Assembly (NCBI RefSeq): GCF_002954775.1
Contig: NZ_PJME01000009.1
Location: forward strand, 62,001 to 126,000
DNA from: Streptomyces geranii
Lineage (GTDB): Bacteria; Actinomycetota; Actinomycetes; Streptomycetales; Streptomycetaceae
Length of the DNA: 64,000 nucleotides
Reading direction: 5' to 3'
Positions 32,724-41,200 of this stretch are shown here, piece after piece. Below the pieces are notes generated by a model that was not told the origin of the DNA, did no database searches, and saw only the letters and a program-made list of their open reading frames with translations. A program made the position numbers and the translations under genes. Position 1 is the stretch's first letter; each line of letters starts with the position of its first letter.

Positions 32724-33857
32724 CTACTTCTGGCGCTTGTAGAACGGCAGCGCCACGACCTCGTACGGCTCGTGACTGCCCCGGATGTCCACGCCCACGC
32801 CCGCCGTGCCCGGCGCCGAGTGCGCGGAGTCGACGTACGCGATGGCGATCGGCCTGCCGAGCGTGGGGGAGGGGGCGCCGGAGGTGACCTCGCCGATCAC
32901 CCGGCCGCCGGCCACGACCGGGTATCCCGCGCGCGGGACGCGACGGCCCTCGGCGATCAGGCCGACCAGGACGCGCGGCGGCTCGTAGGAGGCGCGCTCG
33001 GCGGCCTCGCGCAGGGCGGCGCGGCCCACGAAGTCGCCCGCCTTGTCGAACTTGACGACCCGGCCGAGCCCGGCGTCGAAGGGGGTGAGGGCGGTGGTCA
33101 GCTCGTGCCCGTACAGCGGCATGCCCGCCTCCAGGCGCAGGGTGTCGCGGCAGGACAGTCCGCAGGGAACGAGCCCGACGGGCGTACCCGCGTCGGTCAG
33201 GGCCTGCCACACCTTCTCCGCGTCGCCCGGCGCCACGAACAGCTCGAAGCCGTCCTCGCCGGTGTACCCGGTGCGCGCGATGAGGGCGGGGACCCCGGCG
33301 ACCGTGCCGGGCAGGCCCGCGTAGTACTTCAGGCCGTCGAGATCGGCGTCGGTGAGCGACTTCAGGATTCCCGGGGACTCGGGGCCCTGTACGGCGATCA
33401 GCGCGTACGCGTCCCGGTCGTCGCGGACGACCGCGTCGAAGCCGTCGGCGCGCTCCAGCAGGGCGTCGAGCACGATCTGCGCGTTGCCCGCGTTCGCCAC
33501 CACCAGGTATTCCGTCTCCGCCAGGCGGTAGACGATCAGGTCGTCCAGGATGCCGCCGTCGGCCCGGCAGATCATCGTGTAGCGGGCACGGCCCACGGCC
33601 ACGGACCCGATGTTGCCGACGAGGGCGAAATCGAGGAGGGCGGCGGCCTCCGCCCCCGTCACGGTGATCTCCCCCATGTGCGAGAGGTCGAAGAGACCGG
33701 CCTTCGTGCGCACGGCCAGATGCTCGTCGCGCTCGGAGCCGTACCGCAGGGGCATGTCCCAGCCGGCGAAGTCGGTCATCGTCGCGCCGAGCGAACGATG
33801 CAGGGCATCGAGCGCGGTCGTCCGCGGAAAAGAACTGACAGAGCTGCTGCTGCTCAT
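32724..33857 (-). CDS. gcvT: Glycine cleavage system aminomethyltransferase (T protein)
   Basis: A 377-residue THF-dependent T protein. The N-terminal half includes TDFAGWDMPLRYGSERDEH and FDLSHMGEI. The folate-binding core has RTGYTGEDGFELF, and the C-terminal barrel ends in VVALPFYKR. It transfers the methylene group from the H protein to tetrahydrofolate and frees ammonia. The start at 33857 gives the standard N-terminus. It is first gene of the operon and directly downstream of a glycine riboswitch. Confidence 0.97.
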   Translation of the reverse strand: MSSSSSVSSFPRTTALDALHRSLGATMTDFAGWDMPLRYGSERDEHLAVRTKAGLFDLSHMGEITVTGAEAAALLDFALVGNIGSVAVGRARYTMICRADGGILDDLIVYRLAETEYLVVANAGNAQIVLDALLERADGFDAVVRDDRDAYALIAVQGPESPGILKSLTDADLDGLKYYAGLPGTVAGVPALIARTGYTGEDGFELFVAPGDAEKVWQALTDAGTPVGLVPCGLSCRDTLRLEAGMPLYGHELTTALTPFDAGLGRVVKFDKAGDFVGRAALREAAERASYEPPRVLVGLIAEGRRVPRAGYPVVAGGRVIGEVTSGAPSPTLGRPIAIAYVDSAHSAPGTAGVGVDIRGSHEPYEVVALPFYKRQK

Positions 33858-33884
33858 CGGTTGTGCTCCCAGGGCATGACGGCG

Positions 33885-34105
33885 AGGTCGTTCCTCCCCA
33901 TCTGTCATCGGAACCTGAGAGGTTCGCCATGACCGCGAGGGACATGGCTTGCACCGTGGGTGGAGCCGCAGGTCAAGGACCGGCGGCCCGCTTTTCAGAT
34001 GTGCCTCGCCCGCGCGGTAACGGGGCCTGAGAGATTCAAGGGAGGGACTTGCTCCTTCGGCGCCCGGCCACCCGTAGGTGTCCGGAACTCTCCCGCGCGG
34101 ATTCA
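33885..34105 (-). promoter_or_regulatory. Glycine riboswitch, tandem-aptamer type
   Basis: On the minus strand, reading toward gcvT, the sequence shows the hallmarks of glycine aptamers. GGGAGAGTTCCGG is at the 5' side, then GCGCCGAAGGAGCAA, and CTTGAATCTCTCAGGCCC closes the first unit. A second unit ends with AACCTCTCAGGTTCC followed by GACAGATGGGGAGG just before the gcvT start. Tandem glycine riboswitches turn on gcv genes when glycine is high. The 34106-34324 remainder should contain the gcvT promoter and, on the other strand, the promoter of the P-loop kinase gene. Confidence 0.93.
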
Positions 34106-34324
34106 AGCGGCCGGTATGCAGTTGGCGGGCACATCATCGCACGCATTCCTTCGGCACGGCAGGGGGACCCTTCACAGAGGGGGCACAGTCTCGCGACGGG
34201 CACGCATACCGGCCTGTAGCAGGCCTGTTGCAGTAATAGGACCGCAACGAGAGACACCGCGTATTACCTTCTCTTTACACTCGACGGGGACGGTACTTCC
34301 CGACCCCATGGGAGGACGATCACG

Positions 34325-35005
34325 GTGAACAGGACCACGGCGTACGCGACGACCTCAGCCCTCGCACTGACCGACGCGCTGCCCACGCAGCCCGCCGCCC
34401 CCGCCCGGGAGGCGTGTGCCCCGCGCCCGGCGCCCGTGATCCGCGATCTGCGGGAGCGCTCGGGCCACAGCCCGCACGGCCTCACCTTCGGCGCCCGCGA
34501 CCTCGTCGTGGTCACCGGCCTGCCAGGCAGCGGCAAGTCGACACTGATGCGCCGGGCGGTACGCGGCCCCGGCATCGACTCCCAGAACACCCGCGACCGC
34601 TGGGACGCCCGTACGCCGTCCTTCCTCCCCTACGCCGTCTACCGCCCCCTCGTCCGCCTCGCGCACTACGCCGGACTGCGCCGCACCCTGCGCTCCGGCG
34701 CCGGGGTCGTCGTGCACGACTGCGGCACGCAGGCCTGGGTGCGCGGCTGGCTGGCCCGCGAGGCCCGCCGCCGGGGCGGCACCCTGCATCTGCTCCTCCT
34801 CGACGTCACACCCGGCCAGGCCCTGGAGGGCCAGCGCGAACGCGGCCGGGGCGTCTCGCGGTACGCCTTCCTGCGCCACCGCCAGGCCGCCTCACGGCTG
34901 CTGCGCTCGGTGGAGAAGGGCAACCTGCCGGACGGCTGCGGCTCGGCGGTGCTGATCGACCGGGACGCGGCGGACACCCTGCGCAGGATCGACTTCGCGG
35001 ACTGA
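34325..35005 (+). CDS. P-loop kinase-like ATPase
   Basis: A 226-residue protein with a Walker A motif GLPGSGKSTL at about residues 64-73. It has a hydrophobic strand ending VVVHDCG (Walker B-like), and an Arg-rich lid region including RRRGGTLHLLLLDVTP and RERGRG. The fold resembles zeta-toxin/adenylylsulfate-kinase-type ATPases that phosphorylate small molecules. Target unknown. The first ~45 residues look disordered. It is divergent from the gcv operon and followed by sseB-like genes on the same strand. Confidence 0.8.
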   Translation: MNRTTAYATTSALALTDALPTQPAAPAREACAPRPAPVIRDLRERSGHSPHGLTFGARDLVVVTGLPGSGKSTLMRRAVRGPGIDSQNTRDRWDARTPSFLPYAVYRPLVRLAHYAGLRRTLRSGAGVVVHDCGTQAWVRGWLAREARRRGGTLHLLLLDVTPGQALEGQRERGRGVSRYAFLRHRQAASRLLRSVEKGNLPDGCGSAVLIDRDAADTLRRIDFAD

Positions 35006-35113
35006 TACCCGTACCCACCGCGGCCGGTTAGGGTTTTGCCCATAAAGAGACTCAGGGACTCACGGCAGCCGAGAGACTCAAGGCAGCGGTTCACAGCAGG
35101 CGGTAGGCAGCAG

Positions 35114-35914
35114 ATGGACATCCCGGCGGACCTCCCCCCGGACTTTCCCGGGGGCTTCCCCGCACAGGCGCACACCCGTTCGCACGGCGGCTGGCCCGGC
35201 AACGAGCTGGAGGAGGTGCTCTCGGCCTCCCTCGGCGTCCCCGGCGCGGGCGCCCGGATCGTCGAGGCCCTCGGCCGCAGCTTCGTCTGGGTCCCCCTGC
35301 CGTCCGGCGGCGGCCCCCACTCCGGCCCGCTTGACCTGCCCACGATGGAGATCGACGGCCAGGCGTACGTGCCTGTCTTCACCTCCGAGGAGCAGTTCCG
35401 GCAGGTCGTCGGCGGGCACCTGGCGTACACCGTGGCCCCCGCCGTCGAGTTCGCCCGGGGTCTGCCGCCCCAGGTCGGCATCGCCCTGAACCCGGACGGC
35501 GTGGTCGGCGTCCCGCTGCCCCCGCCCGCCGTGGCCGAACTCTGCCGCTCCGGCCGCACCGTCCTCGACGGCGCCGGCGGCGGCCGGGTCCGCCTCTACG
35601 AGCCGCACTGGCAGGAGGACCCGGTCGACTTCCTCACCGCCACGGCGACGGAGTTCGCGGGCACGGGCGTCGTCAGCACGGCCCGCCGCTGCCTGGCGAC
35701 CATCGAGACCTCGGCTCCCGTCATGTTCATCGGCGTCGAACTCTCCCCCTGGGACCCCCTGGCCCGCACGATCCCCATGGACGCGGTGGCCAGGGCCCTG
35801 GGCCGGTCCCCCTCCCCCTGGCCGGTCAACCTGGTCTTCCTGGACGCGGCCCGAGACCCGGTGACGGACTGGCTCAGGGACCGGGTCCGCCCCTTCTACC
35901 AGCACGGTTACTGA
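35114..35914 (+). CDS. SseB-family protein (enhanced serine sensitivity), first copy
   Basis: A 266-residue protein with an N-terminal SseB domain (about 20-130, including WVPLPSGGG and YVPVFTSEEQFRQV) and a C-terminal SseB-C domain (about 150-260). SseB was named in E. coli because excess causes serine sensitivity; the biochemical role is still unclear. The place next to the serine/glycine genes is conserved in streptomycetes as far as I recall, and fits a role in serine metabolism. It starts at ATG 35114 with a weak ribosome-binding site. Confidence 0.82.
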   Translation: MDIPADLPPDFPGGFPAQAHTRSHGGWPGNELEEVLSASLGVPGAGARIVEALGRSFVWVPLPSGGGPHSGPLDLPTMEIDGQAYVPVFTSEEQFRQVVGGHLAYTVAPAVEFARGLPPQVGIALNPDGVVGVPLPPPAVAELCRSGRTVLDGAGGGRVRLYEPHWQEDPVDFLTATATEFAGTGVVSTARRCLATIETSAPVMFIGVELSPWDPLARTIPMDAVARALGRSPSPWPVNLVFLDAARDPVTDWLRDRVRPFYQHGY

Positions 35915-35919
35915 CAAAC

Positions 35920-35951
35920 GCGCCCCAGGGGGCAGCGCCCCCCAGGGGCGC
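35920..35951 (+). terminator. Strong GC hairpin after the first sseB-like gene
   Basis: GCGCCCCAGGGGGC (35920-35933) pairs with GCCCCCCAGGGGCGC (35937-35951), nearly perfectly, six bases after the stop codon. It merges into a dispersed repeat that begins with the same GGGGCGCG sequence. Confidence 0.7.
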
Positions 35952-35985
35952 GAGGAACCGCGCGACCAGCCACGACGGCCCGCAG
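35941..35985 (+). repeat. Dispersed Streptomyces intergenic repeat, copy 1
   Basis: Carries the core AGGGGCGCGAGGAACCGCGC followed by GACCAGCCAC and CGGCCCGCAG. Related copies stand at 43370, 49306 and 58441. Such GGGGCGCGGGGAACTGCGCGACCA-type elements are scattered in many streptomycete genomes. Confidence 0.75.
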
Positions 35986-36100
35986 TCGCCGAAAAACCGC
36001 AAGTCACGAGTTCCTGGGCGCCTTCGACAGACCGTGTCTGTCAGCGGCGCCGCTTAAGCTAGAGAACGCACAACTCAGCAGGGAAAACGAAGGGGCGGTA

Positions 36101-36916
36101 ATGGTGAGCGCGTCGGGCACGGCCGCGGCCGGTCAGGTCGAGCACATGCTGCGCCAAGTCACGCCCGGGCGCTACGACGCCTACGAGGCGCTCCTGCGCG
36201 CCCTCGCGACCCCGTCCTCCGGCCAGATCTGGATGCTCCTGTGGCACGGCCAGGCCGGCTCCCCGGACGCCCAGTACGGAAACATGCAGGTCGAGGGGTA
36301 CGGCTACGCCCCCTGCGTGACCTCCGCCCAGGAGCTGTCGGTCAGCGGCTGGAACCGGTCGTACGAGGTCGTCGACGGCCTCGACGTGGCCCGCACCCTC
36401 TACCCCGACCAGTACGGCCTCTGGCTCAACCCGCACTCCCCGGGCGGCGGCGTCGGCATCCCCTGGCTCGATCTGCGCCGCATCGCGACGGGCCTGGAAC
36501 GCCAGCCCGCGGGCCCCCTCCGGCTCGCCGAACCCGGCATCGAGATCCCCCAGTTCTACGCCCTCCTCTCGCAGAACGCCCACCGCACCCCGGCGGTCCG
36601 CTCGCTGCGCCGCGCCTGGGTGCAGCCCGCGCTCGGGGCGCCGTATCTCGCCATCGGCCTCGATGTGTACGACACCTCGCCGTCCGCCGTGGACTCGGTG
36701 CGCGCGATGATGCAGCAGTCGATCGGGGCGGTCCCCGACGGGCTGCCGGTGTCGACGGTCGCGATGTCGGACGAGCAGGACCCGGTCGTGATGTGGCTGC
36801 GCGCCAACGCCCGCCCGTTCTACGACCGCGAGGCCCACGCCATCGCCGCGCCGCCCCCGGCCCCCCAGTCGCCGGCGGCCGGGTACGGCTATCCGCCCGT
36901 GCAGGGTCGTTACTGA
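36101..36916 (+). CDS. SseB-family protein (enhanced serine sensitivity), second copy
   Basis: A 271-residue relative of the preceding SseB-like protein. The N-terminal domain includes QIWMLLWHGQAGSPDAQYGN and GYGYAPCVTSAQEL. The C-terminal domain includes WVQPALGAPYLAIGLDVYD and VVMWLRANARPFYDREAHA. It ends in a Pro/Gly/Tyr-rich tail. It is followed by a long regulatory gap before the ABC transporter operon. Role as for the first copy: unclear, but linked by name and location to serine handling. Confidence 0.82.
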   Translation: MVSASGTAAAGQVEHMLRQVTPGRYDAYEALLRALATPSSGQIWMLLWHGQAGSPDAQYGNMQVEGYGYAPCVTSAQELSVSGWNRSYEVVDGLDVARTLYPDQYGLWLNPHSPGGGVGIPWLDLRRIATGLERQPAGPLRLAEPGIEIPQFYALLSQNAHRTPAVRSLRRAWVQPALGAPYLAIGLDVYDTSPSAVDSVRAMMQQSIGAVPDGLPVSTVAMSDEQDPVVMWLRANARPFYDREAHAIAAPPPAPQSPAAGYGYPPVQGRY

Positions 36917-36968
36917 GCGCATCATCATGCGGACGGCGGAATCCGCGCGCCACGATCTTCGCGCGTAG

Positions 36969-36989
36969 ATCGCGACGGATCGTCGCGAT
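36969..36989. promoter_or_regulatory. Perfect palindrome upstream of the peptide ABC operon
   Basis: ATCGCGAC and GTCGCGAT, 8-base arms with a 5-base centre, lie in the 400-base gap between the second sseB-like gene and the transporter. It looks like a repressor operator. The rest of the gap (36990-37317) is less GC-rich and should contain the operon promoter; a 94-codon frame there has no support as a gene. Confidence 0.5.
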
Positions 36990-37317
36990 AGTATCCGTAT
37001 GTCCTTTCTGCCTCAACTGCCCCGCGTCCGAGAGTCGTTACCCGCTGTTCGGATAACGGAATCCACAGGACAGCATCACGGTTGCGCATACTTTCGCCGA
37101 CAGACCTTCCGTGTGATCGCCGAATCGCTGAAGACTCGCCTGTCAGACGATGGGGGCAGCGGTCCGAGTGGCCGTCAGCTCATGGTTAAGTCGACTAATC
37201 AGCACAGATTGTCAAGCAGGACCAGCAGATCAGCCGGTACCCGGCGAGCAAGCGAATCAAGCCGCGTACAGCGGCAGGCGTAGGCCGGTCACCACCGGCG
37301 AGAGGGGTCGGGTCACT

Positions 37318-38316
37318 GTGACCGCACCGATCGAGACCACCGCAGCGGCAGCCGAGGCACAGCCGGAGGCTGTGCTCGCGGGTGCCGGTAAGGGGCAGAT
37401 CGAGGGCCGTTCCCTGGGCCAGATCGCCTGGGCCCGGTTCAAGAGGGACAAGGTGGCGGTCGCCGGCGGGGTCATCGTCATCCTGCTGGTGCTGACCGCG
37501 ATCCTCTCCCGGCCCATCCAGGCACTCTTCGGCCTCGACCCCAACGCCTTCAACCAGGACCTGATCGACCCCAACACCTCGCTGCCCAAAGGCGCCTGGG
37601 GCGGAATGAGCTGGGACCACCCGCTCGGCGTCGAACCGAAGTTCGGGCGCGACATCGTGACCCGCATCCTCGAAGGCTCCTGGGTCTCGCTGGTCGTCGC
37701 GTTCGGCGCCACGATCCTGTCCAACGTGATCGGCACGATCCTCGGCGTCGTCGCCGGCTACTACGGCGGCCGGGTCGACACGATCATCAGCCGGCTGATG
37801 GACACCTTCCTCGCCTTCCCCCTGCTGCTCTTCGCCATCGCCATCTCCGCCACCCTCCAGGGCGGCGCGTTCGGCCTCGAAGGGCTGCCGCTCCACATCA
37901 CCGTGCTGATCTTCGTCATCGGCTTCTTCAACTGGCCCTACCTCGGACGCATCGTCCGCGGCCAGACGCTGGCCCTGCGCGAGCGCGAGTTCGTCGACGC
38001 CTCCCGGGGCATGGGCGCCAAGGGCCCGTACATCCTCTTCCGCGAGCTGCTGCCGAACCTGGTCGGCCCGATCATCGTCTACTCGACGCTGCTCATCCCG
38101 ACCAACATCCTCTTCGAGGCGTCCCTGAGCTTCCTCGGCGTCGGTATCCAGCCTCCGCAGGCTTCCTGGGGCGGCATGCTCAACCAGGCGGTCACCTACT
38201 ACCAGGTCGACCCGCAGTTCATGATCGTGCCCGGCCTCGCCATCTTCGTGACCGTCCTGGCGTTCAACCTGCTCGGCGACGGTCTCCGGGACGCACTCGA
38301 CCCGCGCAGCCGCTGA
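37318..38316 (+). CDS. Peptide ABC transporter permease (DppC/OppC type)
   Basis: A 332-residue inner membrane permease with about six transmembrane helices. The EAA loop includes EREFVDASRGMGAKG, which contacts the ATPase subunits. An N-terminal cytoplasmic stretch precedes the first helix (VAVAGGVIVILLVLTAIL). The family takes up di- or oligopeptides or nickel-type ligands. It starts at GTG 37318. First gene of a five-gene operon with the order permease C, binding protein, permease B, ATPase D, ATPase F. Confidence 0.92.
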   Translation: MTAPIETTAAAAEAQPEAVLAGAGKGQIEGRSLGQIAWARFKRDKVAVAGGVIVILLVLTAILSRPIQALFGLDPNAFNQDLIDPNTSLPKGAWGGMSWDHPLGVEPKFGRDIVTRILEGSWVSLVVAFGATILSNVIGTILGVVAGYYGGRVDTIISRLMDTFLAFPLLLFAIAISATLQGGAFGLEGLPLHITVLIFVIGFFNWPYLGRIVRGQTLALREREFVDASRGMGAKGPYILFRELLPNLVGPIIVYSTLLIPTNILFEASLSFLGVGIQPPQASWGGMLNQAVTYYQVDPQFMIVPGLAIFVTVLAFNLLGDGLRDALDPRSR

Positions 38317-38372
38317 TGCGGCCGTGGCGGGAGTTCGGCAAGTTTCCACTAATGGAGGAGAAGCAGACCATC

Positions 38373-40124
38373 ATGCGAAGGTCAGCGCTGGCCGCGGTTG
38401 CGGCGATCGGATCTGTGAGCCTGCTGCTCGCGGGTTGCAGTAAAGCCGATGACGGCAAGACGGACGACGGTACCAAGGCGGCCGGGGCCAACGCGGCGAC
38501 CAAGGGTGTCGTCAACGCCTCCACGCAGGCGGGGGGCACGGTCACCTACGAGTACTCGGACGTCCCGGACTCCTTCGACCCCGGCAACACGTACTACGGG
38601 TACATGTTCAACTTCAGCCGGCTGTACGCCCGCCCGCTGATGACCTTCAAGCCCGGTCCGGGCGAGAAGGGCAACGAGCTGGTCCCGGACCTCGCCGAGA
38701 GCGCGGGCGTGCCGAGCGACGGCGGCAAGACCTGGACGTACAAGCTCCGTTCGGGGCTGAAGTACCAGGACGGCACCGCGATCACCTCGAAGGACGTCAA
38801 GTACGCCGTCGAGCGCTCCAACTTCGCGCGTGACGTGCTCTCCCTCGGCCCGAACTACTTCCAGCAGTTCCTGGACGGCGGCGACAAGTACAAGGGTCCG
38901 TACAAGGACAAGAGCGCCGGTGGTCTCGCGTCCATCCAGACGCCGGACGACACCACGATCGTCTTCAAGCTCAACCGCGCCTTCCAGGAGTTCGACTACC
39001 TGGCCGCGCAGCCGCAGACGGCGCCGGTGCCCCAGTCCAAGGACAAGGGCATCGACTACGTCAAGAACATCGTGTCCTCGGGCTCGTACCAGTTCCAGAG
39101 CTACGACGAGGGCAAGCAGGTCGTCCTCGTCCGCAACAAGAACTGGGACGCCGCGACCGACCCGCTGCGCAAGCAGTACCCGGACAAGATCGTGGTCAAC
39201 CTGAAGGTCAACGCCGAGACCATCGACCAGGACGTCCAGGCCGGCAACGCGATCGACCTCGGTGGTACGGGCGTCCAGGCCGCCACCCAGGCCGATGTCG
39301 TCAACAACGCCGACAAGAAGGCCAGCACCGACAACACCTACGGTGGCCGGCTCGTCTACATGGCGATCAACACCAAGCTGAAGCCGTTCGACAACGTCGA
39401 GTGCCGCAAGGCCGTGCAGTACGCGATCGACAAGGTCTCGGTGCAGACCGCCGAGGGCGGCCCGATCCGCGGTGACATCGCCACGACCGTCCTGCCGCCC
39501 GACATCCCGGGCTACCAGAAGGCGGACCTCTACGCGACCGACGGCAGCAAGGGCGACCCGGCCAAGGCCAAGGAGCACCTGAAGGCCTGCGGCCAGACCA
39601 CGATCAACACCAACATCACCGCGCGCAGCGACCGGCCGGCGGAGATCGACGCGGCCACCGCGATCATCAACTCGCTGAAGACCGCCGGCATCAACGCGAC
39701 GCTCAAGCAGTTCCCGTCGGGCAAGTACTTCACCGACTACGCGGGTGTCCCGAAGTGGGACGCGGACAACAACGTCGGTCTGATGATGATGCAGTGGGGT
39801 GCCGACTGGCCGGCCGGCTTCGGCTTCCTCCAGCAGATCCTGAACGGCTCCGCCATCGGTGCCTCGGGCAACACCAACCTCTCGCAGTTCGACGACAAGG
39901 AAGTCAACGACCTCCTTGGCAAGGCGATCGGCACCGAGGACCAGGCCACGCGTGAGGGCATGTACGCCGAGGTCGACGCGAAGACGATGGACGCGGCTGC
40001 CCTCGTCCCGCTGACCTACTTCAAGGTCCTGCTCTACCGCCCGGCCAACTTCACCAACCTGGTGTCCACGGCGGCCTTCAGCGGTCAGTACGACTACCTC
40101 AACATCGGCACGACCAAGAAGTAG
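38373..40124 (+). CDS. Peptide ABC transporter substrate-binding lipoprotein (family 5)
   Basis: A 583-residue exported lipoprotein. The signal peptide ends in the lipobox LLLAGC (Cys about residue 21), followed by an acidic/basic spacer. The rest is a family-5 solute-binding protein with the typical start VTYEYSDVPDSFDPGNTYYGY, LVPDLAESAGVPSDGGKTWT and internal W/Y-rich ligand-binding segments. GGAGGAG lies 11 bases upstream of the ATG at 38373; the ATG at 38352 would add seven residues before the signal peptide. It captures peptides outside the cell for the two permeases. Confidence 0.93.
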   Translation: MRRSALAAVAAIGSVSLLLAGCSKADDGKTDDGTKAAGANAATKGVVNASTQAGGTVTYEYSDVPDSFDPGNTYYGYMFNFSRLYARPLMTFKPGPGEKGNELVPDLAESAGVPSDGGKTWTYKLRSGLKYQDGTAITSKDVKYAVERSNFARDVLSLGPNYFQQFLDGGDKYKGPYKDKSAGGLASIQTPDDTTIVFKLNRAFQEFDYLAAQPQTAPVPQSKDKGIDYVKNIVSSGSYQFQSYDEGKQVVLVRNKNWDAATDPLRKQYPDKIVVNLKVNAETIDQDVQAGNAIDLGGTGVQAATQADVVNNADKKASTDNTYGGRLVYMAINTKLKPFDNVECRKAVQYAIDKVSVQTAEGGPIRGDIATTVLPPDIPGYQKADLYATDGSKGDPAKAKEHLKACGQTTINTNITARSDRPAEIDAATAIINSLKTAGINATLKQFPSGKYFTDYAGVPKWDADNNVGLMMMQWGADWPAGFGFLQQILNGSAIGASGNTNLSQFDDKEVNDLLGKAIGTEDQATREGMYAEVDAKTMDAAALVPLTYFKVLLYRPANFTNLVSTAAFSGQYDYLNIGTTKK

Positions 40125-40147
40125 CCCCGGAAGGCAGGTGAAGGCAT

Positions 40148-40181
40148 TGGTGCCCGCGGGCTTCGCAGCCCGCGGGCACCA
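40148..40181 (+). terminator. Perfect hairpin between binding-protein and permease genes
   Basis: A 15-bp stem with a TCGC loop, arms TGGTGCCCGCGGGCT and AGCCCGCGGGCACCA. Hairpins after periplasmic-binding-protein genes commonly stabilise the upstream mRNA and reduce read-through, giving more binding protein than permease. The following permease starts 12 bases later. Confidence 0.7.
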
Positions 40182-40192
40182 GGCCGATCCCC

Positions 40193-41200
40193 GTGATCTC
40201 GTACATCCTCCGTCGGACGTTCGCGGCAGTGATCCTGCTGCTGGTCGTCACCGCGGTGACCTTCGCCATCTTCTTCCTGCTGCCACGGCTCGCCGGCCAG
40301 ACGGCCGACCAGCTGGCCCAGCAGTACATCGGGAAGAGCCCGTCGGCGGCGGACATCGCTGCGGTCAAGAGCAACCTCGGTCTGGACGACCCCCTCTATC
40401 TCCAGTACTGGCACTTCATCAAGGGGATCGTGTCCGGTGCCACCTATGACCTGGGACCCACCACGACACAGTGCAACGCGCCGTGCTTCGGTTACTCCTT
40501 CAAGACCCACGTCGAGGTCTGGCCGCAGCTCACCTCCCGCCTTCCGGTGACGATCTCGCTCGCCGCCGGTGCCGCCGTGATGTGGTTGGTGTCCGGCGTG
40601 GCCATCGGCGTCATCTCCGCCCTGAAGCCGGGGTCGTTCTTCGACCGCTCCTTCATGGGCGTCGCCCTCGCCGGTGTCTCGCTGCCGATGTTCTTCACCG
40701 GCAACCTGGCCCTGCTGCTCTTCACCTACCAGTGGCCGATCTTCGGCAGAACGTACGTACCGTTCACCGAGAATCCGGCCCAGTGGGCCAACACCCTGTT
40801 CCCGGCGTGGTGTTCACTCGCCCTGCTGTACTCCGCCATCTACGCGCGGCTCACCCGCTCGGGGATGCTGGAGACGATGAACGAGGACTTCATCCGCACC
40901 GCCCGCGCCAAGGGCCTGCGGGAGCGCAAGGTCGTCGTCCGGCACGGTCTGCGGGCCGCACTGACGCCGATCATCACCGTGTTCGGCATGGACCTGGGTC
41001 TGCTCCTCGGCGGCGCGCTGATCACCGAGACGGTGTTCTCGCTGCACGGGGTCGGTGAGTACGCGGTGCAGGGCATCAAGGACAACGACCTGCCGCCGAT
41101 CCTCGGGGTCACCCTGCTCGCGGCCCTCTTCGTCGTTGTCGCAAATCTCCTGGTGGACCTGCTCTACGCAGCCGCCGACCCGCGGGTGAGGCTCTCGTGA
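40193..41200 (+). CDS. Peptide ABC transporter permease (DppB/OppB type)
   Basis: A 335-residue membrane protein. The first helix (YILRRTFAAVILLLVVTAVTF) is at the N-terminus, then a large extracytoplasmic loop with two cysteines, then about five more helices. The EAA motif reads NEDFIRTARAKGLRERKV. It pairs with the DppC-type subunit encoded earlier in the operon. It starts at GTG; its stop overlaps the next GTG by four bases. Confidence 0.92.
   Translation: MISYILRRTFAAVILLLVVTAVTFAIFFLLPRLAGQTADQLAQQYIGKSPSAADIAAVKSNLGLDDPLYLQYWHFIKGIVSGATYDLGPTTTQCNAPCFGYSFKTHVEVWPQLTSRLPVTISLAAGAAVMWLVSGVAIGVISALKPGSFFDRSFMGVALAGVSLPMFFTGNLALLLFTYQWPIFGRTYVPFTENPAQWANTLFPAWCSLALLYSAIYARLTRSGMLETMNEDFIRTARAKGLRERKVVVRHGLRAALTPIITVFGMDLGLLLGGALITETVFSLHGVGEYAVQGIKDNDLPPILGVTLLAALFVVVANLLVDLLYAAADPRVRLS

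Noticed and set aside
36999..37283. A 94-codon frame in the gap before the peptide importer
   Set aside because: No ribosome-binding site, no domain, and codon use unlike neighbouring genes; the stretch is better explained as promoter and leader.
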